This document shows positions 9,071 through 18,494 of a stretch of DNA of 20,227 nt, in pieces (within the stretch, counting starts at the first letter, position 1; every line of letters begins with the position of its first letter). The stretch is from assembly GCA_019649035.1 (NCBI GenBank), contig BMAT01010352.1:168654-188880 (forward strand). Reading direction: 5' to 3'. The position numbers and the translations under genes were made by a program. The stretch is from Elysia marginata (lineage: Eukaryota; Mollusca; Gastropoda; Plakobranchidae). The notes under the pieces were generated by a model. The model saw nothing but the letters and a program-made list of their open reading frames with translations. It had not been told where the DNA came from and did not search any database.

Positions 9071-10021
9071 GGCAACGCCCTTACATACAGCTTCTACATG
9101 AACCGCGACAAACTGGATCTGGTAGACTACCTGAAGAGCGGAAGCTGGGATATCATTGACTGCCCTGGCAACATTGTGCCCTACTTTGACGAGATCACAG
9201 GCGAACAGAAGCAGCAGATCGTGTTCCATTTTGTACTGAGGCGAAAAACACTGTTCTACACCGTTAACCTCATCATCCCATGCGTTCTTATATCCTTTGT
9301 GACCATTTGCGTTTTTGCTCTGCCGGCAGATGCGGGCGAAAAGATTACCCTTTGCATATCCGTTCTCCTAGCCCTTGTAGTGTTCTTGTTACTGGTGTCG
9401 AAAATTCTGCCACCCTCTCTAACCATTCCGCTCATTGCGAAGTACTTGCTTTTTACCTTCATAATGAACCTCATCGCCATCTTCTCTACTGTGGTAATCA
9501 TCAATCGAAATTATCGCACTCCTAAAACACACAAGATGCCATACTGGGTGCGAGTGATTTTCCTCCGACAGCTCCCCAAGTTTCTACTCATGACCCGACC
9601 TGACCACGAAGAACGCTGGAAAGAGACAATGGTCTCCACATCTCCTATACCGGAAGCGGTGCTTGCTGCTCCGGAAACAAGGCACCTTCATTTCCCTTTG
9701 CCTTGCGATATCGTTGAGTTGTCTGAAGTTCCACGGCATCGCAGACCCAAGGGCCAAGGTTCCAATCCCAACACTAACACGACGTCTGGTCTAGGCAGCA
9801 ATAATAACCCCAGCAGATCTGAAAGATTCACCGAGGGTCAACTTGACGATCCGCATCTAGGTTATGCTCCACGACAGGCATCTGATCCCCAGTCTTCTTT
9901 CACCGCTGAAGAGAGCTTCGATGATGAGGACCCTTGGGAAATGACCCCAGAGCTTCGGAAAACAATCGAAGCTGTTAAGTTCATTTATGAGCACATGAAG
10001 CATGAGGAGGAATACGAGACG
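9071..10021 (+). CDS. nAChR subunit, exon E: loops F and C, M1-M3, most of the cytoplasmic loop
   Basis: A 951-nt exon (317 codons, phase 0 at both ends) follows acceptor CCTACTAG and ends at donor GTAAAG. It encodes loop F, SWDIIDCPGN, a loop C without vicinal cysteines, RRKTLFYTVNLIIPC leading into M1 (about residues 212-237), and M2 (about 243-263). M2 has Glu at -1' (GEK), Leu9', Val13' and Lys20'. M3 is about 273-296, followed by a roughly 180-residue cytoplasmic loop. Glu at -1' in a PADAGEK context is the cation-selective form; the anion-type molluscan subunits alter this motif. The loop carries a basic RHRRPK patch, an Asn/Ser-rich stretch, an acidic ESFDDEDPWE segment and the start of the MA helix (ELRKTIEAVKFIYEHMK). 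The M2-M3 linker is one residue shorter than usual. The ATG at 9098 is an internal Met, not the start. Confidence 0.97.
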
Positions 10022-11139
10022 GTAAAGTCCGTTTATTTTAGATAGCATTAATACTTTCCACATTTAATTATGTTTCATATGAAAGGGCGAAAGAAACTAA
10101 TACACCCGTAGTGTTGCACTCTATTGGTCTTTTAAAACAAACCGGAGCAAATGGTACTATTCATTTTGTCAGCTTTTTTTCAGCGGTGCAATCTTTCTGA
10201 ACTAAATATGTTTTGAGTAGGATCCATATTTTTTTTTCTTTTTTTAAGCAACCCGTAAATATTTATGTGGCAAAATAATACAAGAATGTATTATAGCATC
10301 TGCCAATTTTTACGATCAATTTTTTAAATTGAGAGCGTAACCGATTCTCAAATGTAGTTTTTAAAGTTATTTCCTTTCAATTTATATTCAATTTATCACT
10401 TTAAGTGCCATCTTTTAGCACTCCTTTTTTTTTTAAACAAGTGCTATATTTCTGTTTTTTTTCGATTTATTTTGGTTTCTATTTTGTCTTCAATCATAAC
10501 TTTTGTAACACAACTCGGAAAAAGCACGCAAAATTCAATACCTAATCGTAAAGACTTTTTAATTTTTTTCTCTAAAACTGCAGCGTCTCAAAATCTATAT
10601 GTTCGGAAACGTTCCTTTCAAAGTTAAATAAAAAATGTCATCGCAGTGTGTTGTTTTAAAATACTCCAGGCTTAAAACTAAATTGGTGCTTTGCGCCTTG
10701 TCTACGATTGTTACTCTGCAAAAGAAAATATTTTAATTTCCTCCGTCACAGTAAAACAATTTTGTGACCGCTCACCAGATCATTAACTGTATGTCACTGT
10801 AGTCTAGTTGTAGACACTCAGTTCTCAAACCGAGAGGTTCGGCGTTCAAATCATGGCCCAAATGAGTTCAGCATTTTCTTCGTGTGAAAGACTAATTATA
10901 TACATTTATTCGTCTTACTTACGCGTTAAAAGAGTACCTGGCTATAGGCGGTCAAAGATTGTAATGACATTTTGACTGATGCTTTCTATTTCTATTCTTC
11001 CTTGAAATCGGAAGGTATTTTGATTGGTAATGCCATGTCGGGAAACCACTGTAAAATAATGGTTAAGAGCAATTTAATGGATATGACCCTACATTAAAAA
11101 AAAGCTTTACTTTCTTTACTTTCATCCCTCCCTCCTCAG
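10022..11139 (+). other. nAChR intron E-F (1118 bp), T-rich, with tRNA-SINE remnant
   Basis: The intron runs from GTAAAG to CCCTCCTCAG. Its first half (10060-10740) is AT-rich with many T runs and no recognisable feature. A tRNA-derived SINE remnant begins near 10793. If the intron is retained, the frame continues eight codons and stops at 10043-10045. Confidence 0.85.
10793..10990 (+). mobile_element. tRNA-derived SINE remnant (second family or subfamily)
   Basis: A tRNA-like head has an A-box-like TAGTCTAGTTGTAGAC, an anticodon-arm-like region around CTCAGTTCTCAAACCGAG, and a B-box-like GCGTTCAAATCATGG. A body follows with GAGTTCAGCATTTTC, CGTGTGAAAG and later GAGTACCTGGCTATAGGCGG. The last block resembles GGGTACCTGACTAAAGGCG in the element at 11905-12235. 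The GTTCAG...CGTGTGAAAG block recurs inverted at 12264-12291. The 3' limit is uncertain. The head is too degenerate for a functional tRNA. Confidence 0.65.
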
Positions 11140-11331
11140 ATGCTGGAAGACTGGAAGTATGTGGCCCGTGTGCTTGACCGGCTGCTGCTTATCATCTTTC
11201 TGTTGGTCACTCTGGCGGGCACGGCCGGCATCCTGATGAACGCCCCACATATTCTAGAGTACGTGGACCAGGATAAGATCATTGCCGAACTAGTAGATTA
11301 CATTGCTAGCCGTAGTGAGAGCAAAAAGTAA
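11140..11331 (+). CDS. nAChR subunit, exon F: end of MA helix, M4, C-terminus and stop
   Basis: The terminal coding exon begins in phase 0 after a pyrimidine-rich acceptor (CCCTCCTCAG) and ends at a TAA at 11329-11331. The 63 residues start MLEDWKYVARVLDRL, matching the conserved (E/D)DWKYVAMVIDRL junction of MA helix and M4, though the usual Met is Arg479. M4 spans about residues 480-501. The extracellular tail NAPHILEYVDQDKII is typical of protostome beta-type subunits; it then extends through an Ile/Ala helix-like stretch to Lys-Lys at the C-terminus. The ATG opening the exon is an internal codon. Confidence 0.95.
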   Translation: MLEDWKYVARVLDRLLLIIFLLVTLAGTAGILMNAPHILEYVDQDKIIAELVDYIASRSESKK

Positions 11332-11403
11332 AAGGAAGGGTGGAAGGATGGATGTAGAGAAAGATGGATCTTTTGCAAAAATGATGAGAAAAAGCTGCTT
11401 AGC

Positions 11404-11455
11404 TTTTTGTTGCTGTTGTTGTTGCTGTTTTTGTTAATGTTGCTGCTGTTGTTTT
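11404..11455 (+). repeat. (TTG/CTG)n imperfect trinucleotide repeat
   Basis: An imperfect run of TTG and CTG triplets starts about 70 bp after the receptor stop codon, within the likely 3' UTR. Confidence 0.85.
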
Positions 11456-11904
11456 GAAGTTTGGTATATTTTGAGCTTCTCTAATTTTCCTTTGCTGAGG
11501 AAAAGCGGGTGAAGACGCTGTGAGTTGCTTTCACAAATTCTTTCACAAGTTCAGTTCTGATAAATATTAGATCATTATTTAACACGGCACTTCTAAGTTT
11601 GCAGAAGATGGCGTATTCACTAAATGGTTATAAAACGTATGTTGGGTTGACAAAATCAATGTAGAGGCTGGCCACCATAATTTCTAAAACAACTTCTCGG
11701 CAGCAAGGCTCAAAGGCTTTTTTTAGGTCACTACACATTGACAGCGGTTCCCTGAGTCAGGTCTGACCATTGCTTTATTTATCCGCGCTGATAACGTAAA
11801 ATTCTATCTCAAAATCAATAATTTTGATAAAACGAAAACTGTACCATTTAATGACTGCTTTGCTGTATATTAACGAGGTTGGCGATACTCTTAATAATGT
11901 CATA

Positions 11905-12235
11905 CTGCCACGGTGCAGAGTTTATTAGTGGTTTGTGCGTCGGACTCGTAATTTGACAGTATTGATATCAACCACGTATCATGTTTTAACTGCCTTACGA
12001 AGGCATTTCATCTACACCTTTCTTTGATCACCTACCTGTAAAATGGGTACCTGACTAAAGGCGTTGCTTGAAATAGTACGGGTGTAATTTGCTTTGGTGC
12101 GTATTGAAGTGGTAAGGTTAAAATTTGAGTAAGATGAGACTGCATTCGGCGGTGTAAATCTCATTTAACATGACCATAGTGGAATTAGTATGGAAGACTA
12201 CAGACCGTCTCGGGGGCAGAGACTTTGGGAAAAAA
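11905..12235 (+). mobile_element. Degraded tRNA-derived SINE
   Basis: The head has GTGCAGAG...TTAGTGGTT and the 12-base block GCGTCGGACTCG (11937-11948), identical to the anticodon arm of the SINE at 18495-18800. The T-arm is degenerate (GATATCAACCACG). The body contains CCTACCTGTAAAATGGGTAC (12031-12050), a core shared with the elements at 8391 and 18495. It continues with CTGACTAAAGGCG, which resembles the element near 10793. It therefore links the two SINE types in this window. Both ends are approximate. Confidence 0.65.
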
Positions 12236-12263
12236 ATTCTGTACTTATATAATCACCTATACC

Positions 12264-12310
12264 TTTCACACGAGAATGCACTGAACGAGCTTTGCTCTAT
12301 AGCCATCTTT
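12264..12310 (-). mobile_element. Inverted fragment of the 10793-type SINE
   Basis: Read on the minus strand, this has GTTCAG, GCATTCTCGTGTGAAAG and, further upstream, CTATAGAGC. The first two blocks match GTTCAGCATTTTCTTCGTGTGAAAG-like sequence at 10866-10890 with small indels. It sits just after the + strand SINE remnant at 11905-12235. The boundaries are poorly defined. Confidence 0.5.
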
Positions 12311-12475
12311 AAATTGCCCTGATTAGGGAGGCGATGTTCCTTAACACAAATAGAGGGGGTATAATAATCGATATAATGCATTAGAACAGTATATACTAAT
12401 TGTCATATTATATCTTGTAGTCATACATTCAGAAAAATTGTAAGAACATTTAAATTATTGGTCTGTATTGATAAC

Positions 12476-12481
12476 AATAAA
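12476..12481 (+). promoter_or_regulatory. Candidate polyadenylation signal AATAAA
   Basis: This is the first canonical AATAAA downstream of the receptor stop, 1.15 kb away. Later candidates are two close AATAAAG copies near 13174-13187 and AATAAA at about 13722 and 13739. In DNA this AT-rich the hexamer is common by chance. Confidence 0.25.
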
Positions 12482-14880
12482 AATGATCATAAATGAGTTA
12501 ACATTAAGATTAGAAAGCATTTCATTTTAAGATAAAATTATATAAATTGTCATTTTCTTGAGTAACGCTATTCTTCATTTAAGGTGGAATGATATAGATA
12601 TAGATTGAAGTTAAATAAGCAAAGACAATGAAATACCACAACAGATAAAGAGACCCTTGGTCATTACAGTCTATCAAGTTTTAAAAGTTTTCAACTGCAT
12701 ATCATTTTTAGTTATAATAATATTTGTTAACAATCAATATAACTGAAAGTTTTAGAAAAAAACGAACGTATAATAATGCGTTTCAAATTATTTAGTAATC
12801 AAACTTTTAATTTTTCAAAAAGTCAAAATCTTTATAAAAATCTTTTCCCTTTCCCCTTCCTCCAGTTAAATGGAAGTAATCATTTGAAGTGACAAATCTT
12901 TAATTAAAAAATTTATTTTACAAAATCAAATTGGAGATTTTATGTATCTTTTTCATGTGTTAAAAACTGACTGGCCGCACTCTAAAAAAATTATTTCAGG
13001 TAGCATTGGTTTATTTTGGTAGTTATAATCGGTCTTAAATTTTCGTTTCAAAACCTTACTGAAAGAAGCGGAAGGTACTGTTATGACAACAGTTGAAACA
13101 TTTCTACTTATGTTGTTTTGATGTGATTGATGAAATAACATCATTGCGTCCATTTATCGGATTTATCCGATTGAATAAAGAATAAAGAATTCTTTGAGCT
13201 TCATATCGTATCCATGAATGCAAGTTCTTGTCTTTTTTGGGTTTTTTTTTCCTCGATTTCTGTCATGAGATTACATGGCAGTTTATATAATTATCAAGAT
13301 GTACATGCAGTAATGTATATAAATACTGGATTAGATACGAAAGGCAGTTAAACATTTCTCGCTGAGCTTTCACCTGGAAGGCTAGGGAGCCAGTTGACAT
13401 TCGAACCAATAATTAAGTTGAGATAGCCCTTTCAATGGAAGTCACGATATGTTCATCATTTTGTCAAGTGTTTATCTTTCCCCAGGTTTCATTAACTAAT
13501 GTTGTTGTTGTTATTTTTATAATTGCACAATTTTTTATCATGCTTTTTTTTCATCCAGTAGACTTTCAACAAACCAATGGGAAATGAAAATGTGGTACAA
13601 ACTTTCCATTTAGTTTAAAGGCCTACATAGGTTCTCAAATAGTGAAGTATATGTTGGCGAAAAAGATGTTCTTGTGTGGTTTCATAAAAATGTTATATAT
13701 TCTTTTTATTCATATATACATAATAAACTGGAACTCAAATAAAAACTGCTGCCTTTGTTGAGTTTTGAAAAAACTAAAGAAAACAAATACTTCTGGCTAT
13801 TGAAATCAGGTTCCTTTTATGCAGGGACTTTGGTAGGGTCAAACTTATTAATATAAAAAAAAGATTTTCAAATATGAGCTGCGACATTAGTTTTGCTATA
13901 GAAAAAGGAAGAACTATAAACTATCAAACACATCCGCAAAAGATATCCTAAACATGTCATTGAGGCCCTCCGTGGTTTAAAGTCCCTATCTGGGAGTTTT
14001 GGCAAAGTAAAGGTCCCTGTTTTTTTACTGACACACTTTTTTGCACGTCTGAAAAACATTTGATGTCCAATGCTCAATGATGCCCATGGGTGTTACTTTT
14101 AGGAAGCCTTTTTTAGGAATTTAAAAAACCCAAAGTCACCTAAGACAAAAATGTCTTACACACACATGTACAGACACTGTATAAAAGTTTTAAAAAAAAT
14201 TATAACAAAAATTTCGCATGTTGTAACTAAAGATATACCATAGAGAAATATTTGTTCTTTTTTAGAATGAAGTTTTCATTCATTTAAAAAGTATCATTTA
14301 AATTGCAATGCAATTTTTAAGGGGCCGGGGTTGGAAGGGGGAGTGAGCGGTTAGGAACGTGTCCTGTTTTCAGTAACTTTTATATTGAAGATACTCAATC
14401 ATATGGGCGTAATTAACGGATATTTCACTAGTCCTATCATATTATTTCGGAAAGAGTAAGGTCATTAGTTGTTTTTTTTTCTATTTAGAACTTTCGGAAA
14501 GTATCCTTTGCTGCAGTTTTCTGGGAGGATGTATTTCATAAGTTCAAAACAAAGTTCCTCGCTCATTTTGTTATACCATATACGACGTCGAAGTTTTGGA
14601 GACAAAGAGCTTCCTCTTCAACATAATTTTTGCAAAATAAACTGACAGTAACACTAAATACTTGAATCCTAATGAAGGTGTTTTGAAATATTTTGAAACC
14701 GCCTTTAGGGTTACTACAACGCATTTTTCTTCAAAAAGGCGTTGTTTTGACATCCACTTCCAGGGCAATCTGAAATTCGTACGTGTCTCATTAGGGAACG
14801 ATGACGATGTTTTAAGGGCATGAATTAAAAATTTAGTAAAGTAATTTGTCCATCTACTTACTATATGCAGATCAAGAATG
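12482..14880. other. AT-rich intergenic sequence, no gene recognised
   Basis: There are only short AT-driven open frames here. Notable bits are a perfect inverted repeat ATCGGAT-TT-ATCCGAT at 13156-13171 followed by two AATAAAG words, and a G-rich patch near 14321-14341 (GGGGCCGGGGTTGGAAGGGGG). Nothing else is assignable. Confidence 0.7.
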
Positions 14881-14907
14881 AAGAAGGGGGTGTAATGGAA
14901 GAGAGCG

Positions 14908-14940
<33 letters not shown>
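14908..14940 (+). repeat. (GA)n microsatellite
   Basis: A pure AG run of about 30 bases starts after GCGATC. A degenerate GAGA/AAAG-rich extension continues to about 14990. Confidence 0.93.
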
Positions 14941-14942
<2 letters not shown>

Positions 14943-14999
14943 TAAGAGGGAGAGAAAGAGCGCAAGGGTGATATAGAGAAAGAAAGAGAGACAAATAAA

Positions 15000-15955
15000 T
15001 AGTTTGTAAAGAAATTCAGCTTAATTTTGCAACACAAACAAGACACAAATCTTACCAAAATACGAATCTTGTTTTAATTTGGATTTTAAATTTAATTACT
15101 GATAACTACTACTCTTTCTTTACTCAATGCTAAAGGAAACTTCCCCATACAAGGCCCAAGCAGCTATTAAAGTTTTTTGAAACGTAATTTGTTTTTTATC
15201 GTTTCTGAGCCTGCGAAATGAAACTATTATAACCTCTAAAGCTCATTCATGAGCTATTTTATAAATAGATGTAGACCAATGGAGTTTATTTCGACTACTC
15301 TTCTTACTTGTGCTTGTTTGGTTCAGTGAAAGCTAAATGCGATCTTAGATTGCTGCTGCAAATCTTAGGATAGTCACGGAACCTGAAAATTTAGCAGAAA
15401 CAGAGTTATCAGGATGGCTTTAAAATAAAGGAGCAAAAAAGTAAAACAAATCAGTTTTAGGTATGTTGGGTTAAAAAAAACTCGGTGACTTATATGCATT
15501 AAAATTTTGTAAAATTGATGACAAAATACTTAGCCTACATTTAGTTAATTTTGGGTACCTAAAACCATTACAGACGCACATAATATTGCTATATATTCAC
15601 TGACATTACCAATAAATTGGTTAAAAAGATCAAGGAGAGTTTCGTTTACTATTTCGGAGTTGCAAAGATTTTTTTTGGCTTTCTCAAAAAGATAAAAATT
15701 TACCTTATCTGTATTAGGAGTAAACACAAGTAAAAACAAGCAGCGTGGAAAACATTCTGCACGAACATGAACAAAGTTGTGATTCCATAGATACTATTAA
15801 CGATATGTAGATGTTTCAAATAAAGAGTGCTTTTTATGGCAAATATTGCTAAGTAGCATTTTTTTAAAGCCCCTAAGGTGCTACCACCTGAAATGCTTCT
15901 AGGCTGTTGTTTAAACTTAAACTACATTTGCTTATACCACTACTAGTAAAAAAAA
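15000..15955. other. AT-rich sequence, no gene recognised
   Basis: Nothing supported is seen on either strand. The 64-codon minus-strand frame at 15545-15739 is AT-driven and matches no family I know. Confidence 0.7.
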
Positions 15956-15956
15956 C

Positions 15957-16036
15957 CAACTACTACTACTACTAAAACTACTACTACAAAAACAACAACA
16001 ACAACCACTACTACTACTACTACAAAAACAACAACA

Positions 16037-16068
<32 letters not shown>

Positions 16069-16371
16069 GACTACTTTTACTACTACTACGACTTCTGGTG
16101 CTAATACTACTACTTTTACCACTACTACTACTTCTGCTGCTATTACTACTACTACTGCTACTACTGCTACTTCTGCTACTACTATTGCTACTAATACTTT
16201 TACTACATCTGCTGCTACTTTTACCATTACTATTACTAGCACTAGTAATACTAATACTGCTAATACTAATACTACTACCACTATTAATTCTACTACTTCT
16301 ACTGGTACAACAACTGCTACTACTTCTACCACAACAGTTACCACTTCCACTATTACTTCTACTACTAAAGT

Positions 16372-16444
<73 letters not shown>

Positions 16445-16480
16445 GCCGCTGCTACTACTACTACTAATACTAATACTACT
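15957..16480 (+). repeat. Long interrupted (TAC)n trinucleotide array, about 0.5 kb
   Basis: Almost the whole stretch is in triplet register with TAC as the dominant unit and ACA, TTC, TGC, AAT and CAC variants. A pure core of 24 TAC units spans 16372-16443. The array produces long poly-Leu-rich (+) and poly-Val-rich (-) open frames, which are artefacts of the repeat. The pure core inside older, mutated flanks suggests recent expansion of a long-lived array. Confidence 0.95.
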
Positions 16481-16499
16481 TCGGAATCGTAAAAGTATA

Positions 16500-17220
16500 A
16501 TAGATATAAAAAAATCATGTACATTTAATTAGATTTTAGCTGTCAATAAATTTCCCAGACAGTTTCTCTTTGTAGGGCAACTTCATTTAAAAACAAAGTT
16601 ATGTAATCCTTAATATTTATTAGTTTTAGGCCCAAATATCTTGAAATCTATTTAGAATCAATAGACCAACCCTGCCAATAGCCCAAATCCTATAAGTAAC
16701 AGAGATGCTGAATCTTAAAACGAACCATAGAGAATCTCGTTTTAGTGTTATCGGTGTATAAACGCAGTTCTTGAAGACTTTAACTCTGAATATATGGATG
16801 TATTCACCTGATATGTTTTGATACATAAATAGCTATCTGAAGCAGATTGTTGATAATAAAATTATGTGTACATCTTAATTCGGGTAGATCTGAATCGATT
16901 TATTGGAAACCTAAATCAGATAAGGAAACGTACTACAAATCGAGAGGAGAAAATACATTTCGTCAATTCAGACAATATTCGAGGGTATTTGAACAGAGCT
17001 CAATGAAAAGCTCTTAGCAGAAAGAAAGGCCCAAGACCCAAATGGGTTAAGGAGAACTAGCGTAAGAAAAAAATATCTGCTGGAATTGGAAAAATAAGGT
17101 AAAGAAACAAAACTGTGAAATAGAAAGATTTAGTGTTTTCAGGTCGGTGGAGTTTTAAACACTTCAGCCCACCACTTGAACATCGATTCTTAGCCCAGAC
17201 CCCCCAATATCTTATGGGTA
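16500..17220. other. AT-rich sequence between the TAC array and the G-rich repeat
   Basis: No gene is recognised. The last part (17165-17230), with CCCAGACCCCCCAATATC and ATGGGTAAAACGGCGCGG, is GC-richer and may be a transposon remnant that merges into the G-rich array. Confidence 0.6.
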
Positions 17221-17224
17221 AAAC

Positions 17225-17475
17225 GGCGCGGTTGGTGGGGGTGGAGGCGTTGGAGAAATGGTGATGGGGTGGGGGGTCGAGAGTGGGCGTTAGATGTTGA
17301 AGAAGTACCGTAACTAGTAAAAAGAAAAGTTGTGAGTGGGGAGGTGAAAAGGGAGGAGGAGGGGGTAGGGTTAGGATTGAAGAAATGCTGTAACTGGTTT
17401 AAAGGAGGCTAAAAAGGGAGGGAGAGGGGGTAGGGTTAGATGTTGAAGATGTAGTGTAACTGGTAAAGGAAAAGT
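17225..17475 (+). repeat. G-rich imperfect minisatellite, about 2.5-3 copies
   Basis: The word TTAGATGTTGAAGA, or its variant TTAGGATTGAAGA, recurs at 17290, 17371 and 17436. Each is followed by a GTAACT(A/G)GT word and then, in the first two copies, a purine-rich block with AAAAGGGAGG. Spacing is 81 then 65 bp, so units differ by internal indels. The region upstream (17230-17285) is also rich in GGGG runs. Many closely spaced G runs make G-quadruplex formation on the + strand possible. Confidence 0.75.
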
Positions 17476-17640
17476 ATACGGCATACCGGGGCCGATCCGT
17501 CTGTTTGGAGATATCTAGACAGCAGCTCTCCTTGCCCCTGCTGAGCGATGAGGTCCGTTTGCCGTAAACCAATACAAACACACAGTGGACTTGAGCCACG
17601 AAATTGGATTTTCTTATCTTTCACAGCGTTTTACCCCCCT
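17476..17640. other. GC-rich block of unknown nature
   Basis: Sequence from ACGGCATACCGGGGCCGATC through the CCCCCC near 17633 is clearly richer in GC than its surroundings. It contains an imperfect hairpin-forming segment, GGAGATATC...CAGCTCTCC, at 17507-17531. It may be the unique part of a transposon whose simple-repeat tail is the adjoining G-rich array. Two overlapping short minus-strand frames (17399-17599, 17436-17624) have no recognisable domain. Confidence 0.4.
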
Positions 17641-18494
17641 AGAAAGAGAATGTTGGATAATACCCTTAGAAACAAGTTGAAGGGGAACATACTATTACAT
17701 TGAGTAAGGAGTCTGGGGTTAAAAAAATATCCAGTTATTTCGTTTTATTTTTACATTTTGTCAACACAAAAAATATGCTCTAAGTGTATTAAGTTTGAAA
17801 TAATGCATCAGTAAGGAAATCATATAGACCTTATGAATCTAACATATAAAAATTTCTTTTCTATTTGAAAGTCAGTGGTATATCTTAAATCATGACAGGT
17901 TCTGTATATTCAACAAAAAAGAAAGAAAACTAAAATATGTATATTACTCTGAGAGTTGCGTTGAAGATTATGAGTGGTTTGTTCCATTTTTTTGCACAAG
18001 ACTGGCAACAATAACAGCTACTGACAAGGAAAGGAAGCACTATAATTCATAGATCCTCTCCAATTATAGGATAACAAAACAAAGACAAACTTTTATTCTT
18101 CTAAATAATTGTCTGCATTTTTATATTAAAGGTGTTGATGATGTGTTTTTTAAATATATGCAGTAAAACTTCGGCTTTTTGGTGAATCGGATGCCCTCAT
18201 AAGTTGATAACAAAGGATAAACAAATATATCCAAGTTTTTTTTCTTATAATACCACTCTTTTGTCAGAAGCGTAAGTTAAATTAAAGACAATGGGATACT
18301 TAGTAAAGTTGAGTAGGTCTCTGAAGTTGTCATCTAAATTAAAAAATACTATACGATTCAAGATGGTATAGTTGCCTTTTTCATGCTTAACAGACAATGT
18401 TTTTAAATTGAAGGAGATTAACTTAAGATGCATTTAAGAAGTAAAAACTAAAACAGTCGCGGTACATATTTTAATTTCGTCAAGTGATCGTCAA
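17641..18494. other. AT-rich sequence, no gene recognised
   Basis: No supported coding region, RNA or transposon is seen before the SINE at 18495. Confidence 0.7.

Larger units (their letters stand above)
5629..11331 (+). other. Gene span: nicotinic acetylcholine receptor non-alpha (beta-like) subunit, 5' end missing
   Basis: Six exons (5629-5756, 6523-6567, 6879-6988, 8171-8342, 9071-10021, 11140-11331) join in frame into about 532 residues: an extracellular domain with the Cys-loop, M1-M3, a long cytoplasmic loop, M4 and a short tail. Numbered from the first mature codon, key sites fall at the classical Torpedo positions: Trp55, Cys128/Cys142 and Trp149. There is no Cys-Cys pair near 192-193, so this is a non-alpha subunit. 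By family knowledge such subunits assemble with alpha subunits into pentameric acetylcholine-gated channels in the plasma membrane of neurons or muscle, supplying the complementary face of the agonist site. The C-terminal half recalls Drosophila beta1 (ARD); orthology is inferred from remembered motifs, not from a search. Introns are 766, 311, 1182, 728 and 1118 bp. The signal-peptide exon was not found. Confidence 0.95.
11332..12481 (+). other. Probable 3' UTR and downstream flank of the nAChR gene
   Basis: The 1.15 kb after the stop contains no AATAAA until 12476-12481. It holds a TTG/CTG repeat, a degraded SINE and an inverted SINE fragment, with no coding potential that I recognise. Where the transcript really ends cannot be told from sequence alone; a non-canonical signal could lie earlier. 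Confidence 0.5.

Noticed and set aside
9256..9525. Alternative frames 9280-9525 (+) and 9256-9504 (-)
   Set aside because: They are shadows of receptor exon E, which has the conserved protein in another frame.
14321..14341. G-quadruplex at GGGGCCGGGGTTGGAAGGGGG
   Set aside because: Only three runs of four or more G plus one GG; at most a weak two-layer structure, with no neighbouring gene.
15943..16532. Long open frames of poly-Val (minus) and poly-Leu (plus) composition
   Set aside because: Both are translations of the TAC trinucleotide array and carry no protein-like diversity.
17290..17445. Telomere-like TAGGGTTAG words
   Set aside because: Only isolated words inside an irregular minisatellite, not a tandem TTAGGG array.
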